Assembly (NCBI GenBank): GCA_038148895.1 | Contig: JBBVGQ010000006.1 | Source: Tamlana sp038148895 | GTDB taxonomy: Bacteria; Bacteroidota; Bacteroidia; Flavobacteriales; Flavobacteriaceae | Direction: 5' to 3' (one strand) | Length of the DNA: 64,000 bases | Shown here: piece after piece, positions 1-7,905 of the stretch | Layout: each line of letters starts with the position of its first letter | Numbering within the stretch: position 1 is the first letter of the stretch | The notes under the pieces: model-generated | Database searches by the model: none | What the model saw: only the letters and a program-made list of their open reading frames with translations | What the model was told of the DNA's origin: nothing | Translations under genes and position numbers: made by a program

Positions 1-87
1 CTATAATAGTTTACCTGCTCTTTGGTCAATCCTAAAGTTACTATATTTTATTATGCAAGTCTAAAGGAATTATAGCCATTGTTAGGC
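1..87 (-). repeat. attC-like site A, partial (cassette 12 end)
   Basis: Only the right arm (plus strand) is inside the window: TATAGCC at 71–77 followed by the terminal box GTTAGGC at 81–87. That box matches GCCTAAC at 625–631, the other end of the same cassette. The left arm would lie before base 1. Confidence 0.75.
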
Positions 88-606
88 ACTGGCTTTTTTT
101 ATTTTTAGTTGATATATTATTCCGTAAATCAGTCCGATTATTCCACCAAAATAACTGAAATTATGCATCGTTCCAGCAGTCAAAAAGCTTTTTCGGTCAA
201 TCAATTCAGCTGGTAGATTCCAATTTGCATTTAAGTTTGAGATAAGAAACTTCCCAACCAAAATCCCCACGATTCCAATTCCGATTGCTATTCCTAAAGT
301 CCGAAATATTGCTCCGATTCCACTTTTCCACATAATTTTGGAATTCGGCTGAAACATTCCTACGATTCCAATAATCAGTCCGAGTAAAAGTCCGAACCAC
401 CAAGTAGATACAAATCCGACAAAAGAGATTGCAATTCGTTCGTTTTCTACTTGATGTAACCATTCTCCAATTTGGTCAAATTTAAATTTTGTAAAATATT
501 CAGATGATATAGAGTAAGAAATCTGGTTGTGTAAAATTCCGTAAATCGAAGCGAGAATTATAGAGATAATTACGATTAATATTAATATTCCAATTTTTTT
601 CGCCAT
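82..606 (-). CDS. Cassette 12: four-helix membrane protein, function unknown
   Basis: The 174-residue protein begins with a hydrophobic helix (about residues 5–24), followed by a polar loop and three more likely membrane segments (about 58–85, 97–122 and 148–167). It ends with a short lysine-rich tail. I recognise no family. The ATG lies 19 nt inside the cassette boundary box GCCTAAC (625–631), so there is almost no leader. The TAA stop is part of the attC box itself (GTTAGGC on the plus strand at 81–87). The leader resembles that of cassette 10 (GCACAAGCTGAAAAAA after the core box), although the proteins are unrelated. Confidence 0.75.
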   Translation of the reverse strand: MAKKIGILILIVIISIILASIYGILHNQISYSISSEYFTKFKFDQIGEWLHQVENERIAISFVGFVSTWWFGLLLGLIIGIVGMFQPNSKIMWKSGIGAIFRTLGIAIGIGIVGILVGKFLISNLNANWNLPAELIDRKSFLTAGTMHNFSYFGGIIGLIYGIIYQLKIKKASA

Positions 607-624
607 TCGGTTTTTTCAGCTTGT

Positions 625-755
625 GCCTAACGGTCTCGGCTATGAGTAGTTGCGTGGTTTAGAACTTAACTTTACAAGTACGCACTAATTTGGAAATTCC
701 GCAGGAATTTCCAAATTAGGCGAGAACAAGCAATTACTTATAGCCATTGTTAGGC
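625..755 (-). repeat. attC-like site B (131 bp)
   Basis: Plus-strand ends are GCCTAAC (625–631) and GTTAGGC (749–755). Inner arms are GGCTATGAGTAGTTGC and GCAATTACTTATAGCC, complementary with two mismatches. A near-perfect central hairpin has the tip CCGCAGG at 699–705. Confidence 0.85.
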
Positions 756-764
756 ACAGTTATT

Positions 765-1958
765 TTATTTTTCAAATAGTTCACTAATATTTTTCATCAA
801 ATCTTTACTGGCAATTTCGATTAACTCTTCTTTGGATGTAAAAGGTTTGTAGATAACTTTATTTCCTATTGAATGCTTAAAGGCTTTCAGCCTATCCCAT
901 TCTGACTTTAATTTGTTATAATTTTCGGCTTCAAAGGAAGGTGCTGGTGGTTTAGAGTAAAAATAAACCATTCCAAGTGGTGAATCTGTATTTTTATTGT
1001 CTATTGCAAATAAAATTTCCTCTGCCGTACCAGAAGGGAATCTTTCTTTACCAGTTTCTTGATTTATAGTTGGTGAACCTAACTTGTGTTTGAATACTGC
1101 TAAAACGATATCCATATTTTTAATAATTCGTTCGTTTATCACGTCTTGAGGATATCCGTTTTGTGAAGCCAAGTCTTCCCAACCGTGAACTTTTAATCTA
1201 TGTTTACAAAGTTCTTCGTGTTTGTCAGTCCTAAATTTACGTTCCAACTTATCAATTAATAATTCTCTTTCCTCAATTAAATCTCCGGGTGATGCTATAA
1301 CTACATTTATCTCTTTTTCAGTAATTGCTTTCCTTTTTTTATTTGTTTGAAAAGGTTCTTTTTTGATGTCATCGAGAATACTTTTATTCCATTTTGATGA
1401 TGTGGATAATAAGTCTAACAGTAGTTTTAAGTCTTCTAAAAGTTTTTCATCCTCTTCGGATAGAACTTCTTGCTCTAAACTTTCCAGACAGTTTTTACAG
1501 AATGATGCTTGTCTCATTCCATCATCTACTCCTCGTTTGTCTCCTAAAAAATCATAAACACAACCAATATTTTCGTAGTGCCTATTATCAGCGTTTTCAA
1601 GAAGACGAGCCAAGTAAGTCGTTGTAAAAAATAATATTCCATTTTCAATGGGAAGATTAGTTAAATAGTCCCAGTCAAAAAGTGAGAAGGGAACAAGGTT
1701 TTCGTGACCTTCATAGAAAAAATTATTGATATATTGAATATCTGTAAATATGAAATTTATATATGAATTGACCTCTTCTTTAGACAAGGATTCATATATT
1801 TTTTCGTGAGTTCGTGGATAAACTATGTATTCCTCATCCCAAGAGAATTCATTCTTATAAACCTTAAAGTCAATTGATTTTGAGTGTTTATTGAATAACA
1901 ATTCTAGTTTATCATAATCGACTTCTAAATTTTCATCTATAATTATGTTTATTCTCAT
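765..1958 (-). CDS. Cassette 11: DUF4062-like protein with N-terminal extension
   Basis: This 397-residue soluble protein is the largest cassette product. The N-terminal 210 residues are acidic and unrecognised. They contain one CxxC-like pair (ASFCKNCLES, about residues 152–161). From about residue 216 the motif NVVIASPGDLIEER begins a Rossmann-like domain resembling DUF4062 and TIR-like proteins. It is followed by GWEDL, by MDIVLAVFKHKLGSP and by a conserved TAEEI helix, the usual layout of nucleotide-handling signalling domains. DUF4062-type domains are often found in bacterial immunity and signalling proteins, so a defence role is possible but not shown. The ATG at 1958 is 18 nt inside the cassette boundary. 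The assignment rests on motif likeness only. Confidence 0.7.
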   Translation of the reverse strand: MRINIIIDENLEVDYDKLELLFNKHSKSIDFKVYKNEFSWDEEYIVYPRTHEKIYESLSKEEVNSYINFIFTDIQYINNFFYEGHENLVPFSLFDWDYLTNLPIENGILFFTTTYLARLLENADNRHYENIGCVYDFLGDKRGVDDGMRQASFCKNCLESLEQEVLSEEDEKLLEDLKLLLDLLSTSSKWNKSILDDIKKEPFQTNKKRKAITEKEINVVIASPGDLIEERELLIDKLERKFRTDKHEELCKHRLKVHGWEDLASQNGYPQDVINERIIKNMDIVLAVFKHKLGSPTINQETGKERFPSGTAEEILFAIDNKNTDSPLGMVYFYSKPPAPSFEAENYNKLKSEWDRLKAFKHSIGNKVIYKPFTSKEELIEIASKDLMKNISELFEK

Positions 1959-1975
1959 TGTTGTGGTCTAATTGT

Positions 1976-2108
1976 GCCTAACGGTCTCGTATAACCGTCA
2001 GTTACGGTTTTAAAGTTAATAATTTTCGGTTTAGCACTGACGTTAGCAATTCCGAGTGGATTCGGACGTAGTCGAATCCGCCGTAATTGCGGTTATACAT
2101 TGTTGTGC
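1976..2108 (-). repeat. attC-like site C (133 bp), composite ends
   Basis: Plus-strand ends are GCCTAAC (1976–1982) and GTTGTGC (2102–2108). They do not match each other, but each matches the far end of its own cassette. Inner arms GTATAACCGTCAGTTACGG and CCGTAATTGCGGTTATAC pair with one extra T in the left arm, like the extrahelical bases of attC. Tip C(GTA)G is at 2067–2071. Confidence 0.85.
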
Positions 2109-2115
2109 ACTGGCT

Positions 2116-2925
2116 TTATTCCATTTTATCATTATTTATTGCACAAATTATTGATTTCATCATTGCATCATATAATTCAGACGATAGTTTGTTATAGTTC
2201 TCATTTGTTTCTTCTTTCTCAAACCACATATCATTCCAAGAACCCATTCCGCCAAACACAAACGCCTTACTCGCCGACATTAGAAGTTGACGATTCTGTA
2301 AACCATAATTATTCCAACAGATTAAATCGTTATGATAAAAGTCAGATTCTGGGTTTTCACTTTCAAGTGTGTTTTTAGCTTTTTTAAATATGTTTCCCCA
2401 ATTCTCTGTTGTTTCCTTAAACGCAAATTCTGTTATTTTTTCAAGTGAACTTTTTAATTTGTTTCTTGTTTGAGTTAAGTCTAATTGTTGATTTATAATT
2501 GGTCGATTTTCGTATGCCTTTCCGTATGTAACTTGCCAAGGTTTCTCGGTCAAATTCTTGTCGTGATTCCAACGACTTATCCATAAGTCAGATTGATTCT
2601 TGAAAATTGTTTCAATAAACCAATTTCCTCCACCGCCAACAAATCCAGCCATTTTATGGTCATCTTCTTTAACTGTTTGATAAAAAAGTCGAAGTTTTTT
2701 GCAATTTTTTGTTTTCAAGTATTCAAACCATTCGATTGGATTTTTAGAAACGACGAACTCTTTTTTTGAACTGAAAAAATTCTTTTTTCTCATTTCTCTG
2801 AAGTCAACAAAATCACAGTGTTGAAAAGTAGAGTTTTGAGGAAAAAAATTGGTCAGATTTCCATTTTTCAAATATTCATTTCCAAAGGATGTAATTGCAA
2901 TTATTTGGGCTAATATTCCTGTCAT
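2116..2925 (-). CDS. Cassette 10: hypothetical protein
   Basis: A 269-residue protein with no clear signal peptide or membrane helix beyond a mildly hydrophobic N-terminus (MTGILAQIIAITSFG). It is rich in Trp, Asn and Lys, with a glycine run GFVGGGGNWF at about residues 94–103 and a second Gly/Trp patch, VFGGMGSWNDMWFE, near residue 229. Both look like structural loops. I do not recognise the family. The ATG at 2925 follows the cassette boundary box (2947–2953) by 21 nt, and the stop is 8 nt from the attC box at 2102–2108, so the gene fills the cassette. Confidence 0.7.
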   Translation of the reverse strand: MTGILAQIIAITSFGNEYLKNGNLTNFFPQNSTFQHCDFVDFREMRKKNFFSSKKEFVVSKNPIEWFEYLKTKNCKKLRLFYQTVKEDDHKMAGFVGGGGNWFIETIFKNQSDLWISRWNHDKNLTEKPWQVTYGKAYENRPIINQQLDLTQTRNKLKSSLEKITEFAFKETTENWGNIFKKAKNTLESENPESDFYHNDLICWNNYGLQNRQLLMSASKAFVFGGMGSWNDMWFEKEETNENYNKLSSELYDAMMKSIICAINNDKME

Positions 2926-2946
2926 TCTCGATTTTTTTCAGCTTGT

Positions 2947-3078
2947 GCACAACGGTTTGGCTATGATTTCGGCGTGGAATCGTCCGCAGGACTATTCCGC
3001 AGAGAAATCAAGCTAATTTAATGTTTTTACTTTCATTTTTCGCACCATCGCCACGCTGAATTATAGCCGTTGTTGTGC
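2947..3078 (-). repeat. attC-like site D (132 bp)
   Basis: Plus-strand ends are GCACAAC (2947–2953) and GTTGTGC (3072–3078). Inner arms GGCTATGATTTCGGCGTGG and CCACGCTGAATTATAGCC pair with one extrahelical T. Tip CCGCAGG is at 2984–2990. Same arm family as sites J and L. Confidence 0.85.
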
Positions 3079-3088
3079 AGCGTTTACC

Positions 3089-3979
3089 TTATCTTCTCTT
3101 TTTATAATAACTAATTTGTGCTCCTATACCTAAACTTAATTCGTCAAACGAGTCCAATTTGTTATATCTAACAAAACATTGAAACCATCTGTATCCACTT
3201 TTAAACTCGGCTTGGTATTCAACATTGCTGTGATAAATGGCAATCTTTGTTGAAATTGTCCCAAAAAAGGGTCGGAAGAATACCTCTTTCCCAAGTCCAA
3301 TTATTACACCAGATGAAGCTTTGGTTTTATTCTCAGCAATTTTAGTCATTTTCAAATGGCTATACCCTGCAATAAGGCTTATTTTTCTTAAATTAAGTTG
3401 TGCCTCACCTGAATTCGCAATTGATTGAAAGTCCTTGTTAAATGAAACGTTTCGGTAGCTCCATCTGAAGTCCATATCAAATTCACAATTAGATATGGGA
3501 TGACTAAGCTCCATTAGTCCAGTTTGAAATTCATTTTCATCTAGGTTTGTTTGATAACTGTAAGAACCTTTTATAACGCCAATAGAAGTATACGGTGATG
3601 ATATTTCAATTTGTCCGCCAATCGGGTTGTGAACAAGTCCGCTGTTTGCATATAAAGCAATATGATATGCGTCAAAAAAGTCCTTGTTGCAATCCTCTTT
3701 TAGTTGGACGGATATTTCACGTTGTCCATTTAAATGGTATTCTTGAGTTCTGATACCAATAAATGAGAAAACCAAAATTGAATTCTGGTCACTAACAGTT
3801 AATTCAAAGGCACCGTCAAAATTAGTTGTTGTTCCGTTTTTGGTTCCTTTTTCAATAACATTAACTCCAGGAGCGGCTAACTTATCCTGCTTGAAAATAA
3901 CTTTCCCTGTAACTGTAACTTGACTCCAACAGAAAGTTGTTGTTAAAACGAGAACTATGATTGTCAATTGCTTAATCAA
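3089..3979 (-). CDS. Cassette 9: secreted CarboxypepD_reg-like domain protein
   Basis: This 296-residue protein has a typical signal peptide (about residues 1–20, ending in CWSQ). Residues 21–95 form a carboxypeptidase regulatory-like beta-sandwich: TVTGKVIF, then TTTNFDGAFELTV, then SFIGIRTQEY. This domain is common at the N-terminus of Bacteroidota outer-membrane proteins. The remaining about 200 residues are rich in alternating aromatic and polar strands and probably form a small outer-membrane beta-barrel. No TonB plug is visible. No ATG lies near the N-terminus, so translation probably begins at TTG 3979, about 27 nt inside the cassette. The product most likely sits in the outer membrane; its ligand is unknown. 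Confidence 0.7.
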   Translation of the reverse strand: MIKQLTIIVLVLTTTFCWSQVTVTGKVIFKQDKLAAPGVNVIEKGTKNGTTTNFDGAFELTVSDQNSILVFSFIGIRTQEYHLNGQREISVQLKEDCNKDFFDAYHIALYANSGLVHNPIGGQIEISSPYTSIGVIKGSYSYQTNLDENEFQTGLMELSHPISNCEFDMDFRWSYRNVSFNKDFQSIANSGEAQLNLRKISLIAGYSHLKMTKIAENKTKASSGVIIGLGKEVFFRPFFGTISTKIAIYHSNVEYQAEFKSGYRWFQCFVRYNKLDSFDELSLGIGAQISYYKKRR

Positions 3980-4005
3980 TATTGTAAGTGTTCAAGTTAA
4001 ATGAT

Positions 4006-4133
4006 GCACAACGGTTTGTGTATGATTTGTTGCGTGGTTTTGGCACTAAGTTAGTAATTAAAACTGGCAATAATTCAGCGCGAGGATTTTCCGAAGGAAA
4101 ATCAGAAGCAATGAATTATACACTTTGTTGTAA
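4006..4133 (-). repeat. attC-like site E (128 bp), composite ends
   Basis: Plus-strand ends are GCACAAC (4006–4012) and GTTGTAA (4127–4133). The right end extends to GTTGTAAGCC and matches GGCTTACAAC at 4495–4504, the far end of its cassette. Tip CCGAAGG is at 4091–4097. Confidence 0.82.
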
Positions 4134-4184
4134 GCCGTTTTTTTTATTATTTCCGATGCCATTAGTAAGTCAAAAGTCAGTTTA

Positions 4185-4439
4185 TTAGATGAAAATAATC
4201 ATTAGTACAATAAAAATCAATATTCCAATAACCAAATTATATGGGTGTAAAAATGTTTCTATAATTCCATCTTTAGACCATAGCTTTTTGAAATTAAAGT
4301 CAGCGGTATTTTTAAATAATGCCAAAATATTCAAGTAGCTGAATCTAACCACAGCACCTGGTAAACCAAATGTGAAATAAAGAATTGCTAAATAAATATT
4401 ATCAAGATTAACCATACTTTTTGACTTATTATTCAGCAC
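4185..4439 (-). CDS. Cassette 8: small membrane protein
   Basis: The open frame allows an 84-residue protein from GTG 4439 or a 76-residue protein from ATG 4415. The ATG form (MVNLDNIYLAIL…) is the more ordinary start. Two hydrophobic segments lie at about residues 8–35 and at the C-terminus (VIGILIFIVLMIIFI), joined by a Phe/Lys-rich linker. I recognise no family. It is the smallest single-gene cassette, with a longer leader (about 60–85 nt) than most others in the array. Confidence 0.55.
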   Translation of the reverse strand: MLNNKSKSMVNLDNIYLAILYFTFGLPGAVVRFSYLNILALFKNTADFNFKKLWSKDGIIETFLHPYNLVIGILIFIVLMIIFI

Positions 4440-4497
4440 CTAAATTGACAATCAGTATAGATGCTCTCATACTTAACTTTTCGGGTTCTCAAATGGC

Positions 4498-4631
4498 TTA
4501 CAACGGTTTTGTGTAAGGATAGTTGCGTGGTTAAGCAACTAACTTAACAAAAATGGAACGAACCAGAGGAAAATCCGTAGGATTTTCCGAGTAGGCAGGA
4601 ACCAAGCAATTATTTTTACACGGTGTTGGCA
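4498..4631 (-). repeat. attC-like site F (134 bp), composite ends
   Basis: Plus-strand ends are TTACAAC (4498–4504) and GTTGGCA (4625–4631); the latter pairs with TGCCAAC at 5551–5557. Inner arms are GTGTAAGGATAGTTGC and GCAATTATTTTTACAC. Tip CCGTAGG is at 4575–4581. Same arm family as site I. Confidence 0.85.
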
Positions 4632-4653
4632 ACAGTATTTTATTTTCAGATAA

Positions 4654-4896
4654 TTACATTAATGAGCCTCCTAAACCTGATAATATGTGAATAATTATGC
4701 AGGTAAATCCGAATATTTTTCCAAAATTGTTTTTTGAAAAAAGTGAAATTAGTCCAGCAATTATTGCAGGAATTAACAAAGCACCTAATAAGTATGCAAA
4801 AAAGTCCAAAATATGATTTGTGTCAATTCCATAAAGTACCAATACATAAATTATAGCACTTATCAATCCTAAAATATAACCTGTTTTGTTAGTCAT
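4654..4896 (-). CDS. Cassette 7, second gene: small three-helix membrane protein
   Basis: An 80-residue, almost wholly hydrophobic protein with three likely membrane helices (about residues 7–23, 29–53 and 58–76). No family is recognised. Its start overlaps the end of the upstream lipoprotein gene by 8 bp (4889–4896), which suggests translational coupling. The two genes share one cassette, with no attC-like site between them. Confidence 0.65.
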   Translation of the reverse strand: MTNKTGYILGLISAIIYVLVLYGIDTNHILDFFAYLLGALLIPAIIAGLISLFSKNNFGKIFGFTCIIIHILSGLGGSLM

Positions 4897-5545
4897 TACG
4901 TTTTGTTTTTTCCAAGTTTTTTTTCATTTCTCTCATTTGGATTTTCATTTTTGCAGATGAAATAGCCATTTCAAGATTAGAGTTGTAAAAATTATAATTG
5001 TTCACGCATTTTTGAGTGTAAAACCTAATTTGATTATCTACTATCTCAAATTCGCAACTTTCATCTAAAAGACTTATTATTTTTTTACTTAAGTCAATAA
5101 TATTGGTGTCGATTTCGAAATTCTCTTTAGTTATATTAATTGCATATTCATATTTGTCTTGAATCGTTTTTCGCTTTTCGTCATTATATATTTCGGATGG
5201 TTTTATTGAGTCAAACAAAGTTTTTAAGTCAGAAATCAATGATTGGTTAGTTTGATTAAAATTTATGTTTAATGAATCTAATTTTTTTAAAATAAGTTTA
5301 GATTCAGACAAGCCATTCTCTTTATCCTTTTTTAATCTATCAATGCTTAAAAGTGTTGCTAATCCACTGTTAGCAAAGTCTGATTTAGTTTTCAAGTAGT
5401 TATCATTAATTTCTAACGCTTTTTTATAGATTAACTTCTCAAGTCTTTCATTGTCTTTGTCAACTTGACTTTCACAAGAGAAAAGTGTAAATATTATTAT
5501 TATTATTATCGAAAAGAAATATTTCAAAGTGATAGGTTTTTTCAT
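4889..5545 (-). CDS. Cassette 7, first gene: lipoprotein of unknown function
   Basis: The 218-residue protein starts with a lipoprotein signal peptide: a basic N-terminus, an Ile-rich core and the lipobox LFSC at about residues 21–24. The mature part is Lys/Glu/Asn-rich and predicted mainly helical, with long runs resembling coiled coil (for example ESKLILKKLDSLNINFNQ). The C-terminal region (SAKMKIQMREMKKNLEKTKR) is strongly charged. The ATG at 5545 is only 12 nt after the first base of the cassette core box. The short 4-aa overlap with the next gene makes this a two-gene operon within one cassette. The function is unknown. Confidence 0.7.
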   Translation of the reverse strand: MKKPITLKYFFSIIIIIIFTLFSCESQVDKDNERLEKLIYKKALEINDNYLKTKSDFANSGLATLLSIDRLKKDKENGLSESKLILKKLDSLNINFNQTNQSLISDLKTLFDSIKPSEIYNDEKRKTIQDKYEYAINITKENFEIDTNIIDLSKKIISLLDESCEFEIVDNQIRFYTQKCVNNYNFYNSNLEMAISSAKMKIQMREMKKNLEKTKRND

Positions 5546-5550
5546 ATTGT

Positions 5551-5681
5551 TGCCAACGTGTTTGTATATGATTTGTTGCGTGGTAAAGCAATGAATTTAG
5601 CAAGTACAAACCGAATAGAAAATCCGCGAGGATTTTCGTAAGCAAGCTAGAACTAGCAATAAATTATATACGTTGTTACCA
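5551..5681 (-). repeat. attC-like site G (131 bp), composite ends
   Basis: Plus-strand ends are TGCCAAC (5551–5557) and GTTACCA (5675–5681). The right end extends to GTTACCACAC and is the exact reverse complement of 6409–6418. The tip is CCGCGAGG (5624–5631), the only site with a four-base GCGA loop instead of GNA. Confidence 0.82.
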
Positions 5682-5729
5682 CACGTTTTTTTAGTCAGAT
5701 TATTAATTTTAAAATCAAATATTATGAAT

Positions 5730-6377
5730 TTATTGGTTTTCAATCCATTTTATCTTTCCATGATTGAACTTAGAGGATATAAATTTAAACGTATCCTTTT
5801 TAGTTTGTTCAATTGTTTTTCTCCAATATTTATATTCGACATAAATTTCAAGTTCACCATCAATTGTTTGAAAATCTGTTTTGTGTATTGTAGAGTAAAA
5901 ATTAATACCACCGTCATTAAGGAAGTCGTATTTTATACATTGTCTTTTGTTAGATGTTACTATTTTAAAAACACCAAATTCAGGCTCAAAAAAAGACTCT
6001 CTAATCCTTGTGTCTTGTTTTGCCTTATTTGTTATGGTGGCTTTTTTTAAAAAGAAATCAACATTTACATCATATATGTTGCATTCCCCAGTATTATCTA
6101 TACAAAAATTCGATGTAAATAAATCGTCATCTTTTAATTGTCCGATGCAAACTATCTTGACTTTTGGTTTGTAGTGATTATTAAACCCCCAGATTGTTGC
6201 ATAAAAACCTAAAAAAGCTAAAAAACTATTTAAAATTGAACGCCATGTTATCTTCGAAAACCATAAAAAAAAACGCTTTAATAATATTTCAATCTTTTTG
6301 TAAAGTTTTACTAATGATTTTTTTATCTGCAATAGCAGTTGTTTTATTAATCTATTTATCTGTTTTATTACACCCAT
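5730..6377 (-). CDS. Cassette 6: membrane-anchored hypothetical protein
   Basis: The 215-residue protein has a very basic N-terminal amphipathic stretch (residues 1–45), then one membrane helix (about residues 48–66, SILNSFLAFLGFYATIWGF). A mostly beta domain follows, in which FCIDNTGECNIYDVNVDFF is the best-ordered stretch. It resembles small membrane-anchored proteins of unknown role. A seven-codon reading frame (ATG 6400) lies in the leader and ends in TAATG, sharing one base with this gene's start codon. Confidence 0.65.
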   Translation of the reverse strand: MGVIKQINRLIKQLLLQIKKSLVKLYKKIEILLKRFFLWFSKITWRSILNSFLAFLGFYATIWGFNNHYKPKVKIVCIGQLKDDDLFTSNFCIDNTGECNIYDVNVDFFLKKATITNKAKQDTRIRESFFEPEFGVFKIVTSNKRQCIKYDFLNDGGINFYSTIHKTDFQTIDGELEIYVEYKYWRKTIEQTKKDTFKFISSKFNHGKIKWIENQ

Positions 6378-6411
6378 TATTTATTTGGTTCGAGGGTCAT
6401 TTTTAAATGTG

Positions 6412-6543
6412 TGGTAACGGTTCGTATAACCGTCAGTTACGGGTTTTAAGTTACTGTTATTCGGTTAAGAACTGGCGTTAGCAATTCCGAGTGGATTCGG
6501 ACGTAGTCGAATCCGCCGTAATTGCGGTTATACATTGTTGTAC
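6412..6543 (-). repeat. attC-like site H (132 bp), composite ends
   Basis: Plus-strand ends are TGGTAAC (6412–6418) and GTTGTAC (6537–6543); the latter pairs with GTACAAC at 7108–7114. The arms are nearly identical to those of site C, including the extra T. Tip C(GTA)G is at 6502–6506. Confidence 0.85.
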
Positions 6544-6552
6544 ACAGTACTT

Positions 6553-7098
6553 TTATTTCCATTTTGTGATTAATTCCGTAATTCCTTTTTCAATTCCGTT
6601 GTAATATTCTCCGTTTTTGAATTCAGGAATAATAGTTTCGTCAATTACTTTCTTACAGATTTTGTCAGTCAGTATTTTTTCAGTTCCATTACCTGTCGAA
6701 ATTCTTATTTTTCTCAAATTTTTACTAAAAACAATTGTTAATCCGTTATCTTTTTCCTTTAGTCCAACTCCGTTGTAATTCGATAAGTCAATTGCGAATT
6801 GGTCAAAGTCAGTATATTTTCCAATTGAGTCTATTGACACTACAGCAATTTGGTTAGTTGTTTCTTTCTCAAATTCTCGAATTATTAATGTCAATTTTTC
6901 CAACTGCTCTGGCGTAAAAATAAATTCATAATCATTTACTTCTCGTTTCAGTTTTGGTAAATCACTCTCGCCTAAATCGAATTCCGTAAACTCAACTTTT
7001 GGTGTTTCAGAACTCGGTTTGATTTTGTCAACCTGTTTTGATTTACAACCAGAAATGGTCAAAAATACGAGTAATATTATTTTAAAAATGAGTTTCAT
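6553..7098 (-). CDS. Cassette 5: TPM-domain lipoprotein
   Basis: I place the start at ATG 7098; a longer frame upstream would run through the attC-like site. The resulting 181-residue protein (MKLIFKIILLVFLTISGC…) has a clear lipoprotein signal with lipobox TISGC. After a linker, residues of about 75–180 carry a TPM (TLP18.3/Psb32/MOLO-1) domain: NQIAVVSIDSIGKYTDFDQF, NYNGVGLKEKDNGLTIVFS, then RKIRISTGNGTEKIL. TPM proteins are small envelope-facing domains linked to membrane-protein quality control or phosphatase activity. Its role here is unknown. Leader length from the core box is about 10 nt. Confidence 0.8.
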   Translation of the reverse strand: MKLIFKIILLVFLTISGCKSKQVDKIKPSSETPKVEFTEFDLGESDLPKLKREVNDYEFIFTPEQLEKLTLIIREFEKETTNQIAVVSIDSIGKYTDFDQFAIDLSNYNGVGLKEKDNGLTIVFSKNLRKIRISTGNGTEKILTDKICKKVIDETIIPEFKNGEYYNGIEKGITELITKWK

Positions 7099-7107
7099 TC
7101 GTATTGT

Positions 7108-7239
7108 GTACAACGGTTTGTGTAAGGATAGTTGCGTGTGCAAGCAACTAACTTACTAAAAAGGAACGAACCAGAGGAAAATCCGTAGGATTTTCCGAGT
7201 AGGCTAGAACCAAGCAATTATTTTTACACGTTGTTGTGC
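7108..7239 (-). repeat. attC-like site I (132 bp), composite ends
   Basis: Plus-strand ends are GTACAAC (7108–7114) and GTTGTGC (7233–7239); the latter extends to GTTGTGCAAC, the reverse complement of 7772–7781. Tip CCGTAGG is at 7183–7189. Confidence 0.85.
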
Positions 7240-7251
7240 AACGTTTTTTAT

Positions 7252-7746
7252 TTAATCTCTCGTTTCCCATTCCTTGGTTTTGCTATTAAATTCATTAATA
7301 TGCCAACCATCGAGCGAATAACTCAGATTGAATTCATTCGTTTTTTGGTTCAATGAATACTCAAAATCTTTTAGTTCAAATTGGTCAAAGTATTTTGGTA
7401 ATTCAGTATCCTTTTTTAATTCAGCTATCGAGTTTGGTAGACGATTATTATTATTTCTAAAATCAATTATCTGTTCTGTTAATAAGTTAGCATTATGTTG
7501 ATTATATGCTTTTTTTAATTGAAAAATTAATAAACTAAAAATCAGTCCGAAACAGATGGTCAAATAAATCCAAATTGCATAATTCCGTTTTCTAAATTGT
7601 TTTTGCCAGATTAATATCAGCGCTATAAAAATCAGAGTCGAAAGTCCAAAGAATAACAATAATTTAAAAAACCCGAAAATTGTCCCAAGTCCGAAATAGA
7701 GTCCGATTAAAATCGAGAAAAACAATATCAAAATCCACTTTTTCAA
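7252..7746 (-). CDS. Cassette 4: membrane protein with pseudopilin-like tail
   Basis: The 164-residue protein has three hydrophobic segments in its first 80 residues (about 4–22, 27–47 and 57–77). The soluble tail contains EQIIDFRNNNNRLPNSIAEL, a pattern also seen after the N-terminal helix of type II pseudopilin-like proteins. No prepilin cleavage site is visible, so that likeness may be superficial. No ATG is available near the N-terminus; translation probably starts at TTG 7746, followed by KKW, 28 nt inside the cassette. Confidence 0.6.
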   Translation of the reverse strand: MKKWILILFFSILIGLYFGLGTIFGFFKLLLFFGLSTLIFIALILIWQKQFRKRNYAIWIYLTICFGLIFSLLIFQLKKAYNQHNANLLTEQIIDFRNNNNRLPNSIAELKKDTELPKYFDQFELKDFEYSLNQKTNEFNLSYSLDGWHINEFNSKTKEWETRD

Positions 7747-7774
7747 ATCAAATTTTGGGTTTTCTTAAAATGTT

Positions 7775-7905
7775 GCACAACGGTTTGGCTATGATTTCGG
7801 CGTGGAATTGTCCGCAGGACTATTCCGCAGAGAAATCAGCTTAAATATATGTTTTACTTTTGGTTTTAGAACTGTCGCCACGCTGAATTATAGCCGTTGT
7901 TAGCT
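7775..7905 (-). repeat. attC-like site J (131 bp), composite ends
   Basis: Plus-strand ends are GCACAAC (7775–7781) and GTTAGCT (7899–7905); the latter pairs with AGCTAAC at 8382–8388. The arms match those of sites D and L. Tip CCGCAGG is at 7812–7818. Confidence 0.85.

Noticed and set aside
3988..4188. Plus-strand reading frame across site E
   Set aside because: It consists of the attC-like palindrome and the end of the minus-strand genes; similar frames occur by chance in other sites.
7099..7143. Longer start for the TPM lipoprotein
   Set aside because: The extension would be translated from the attC-like site and would bury the lipoprotein signal.
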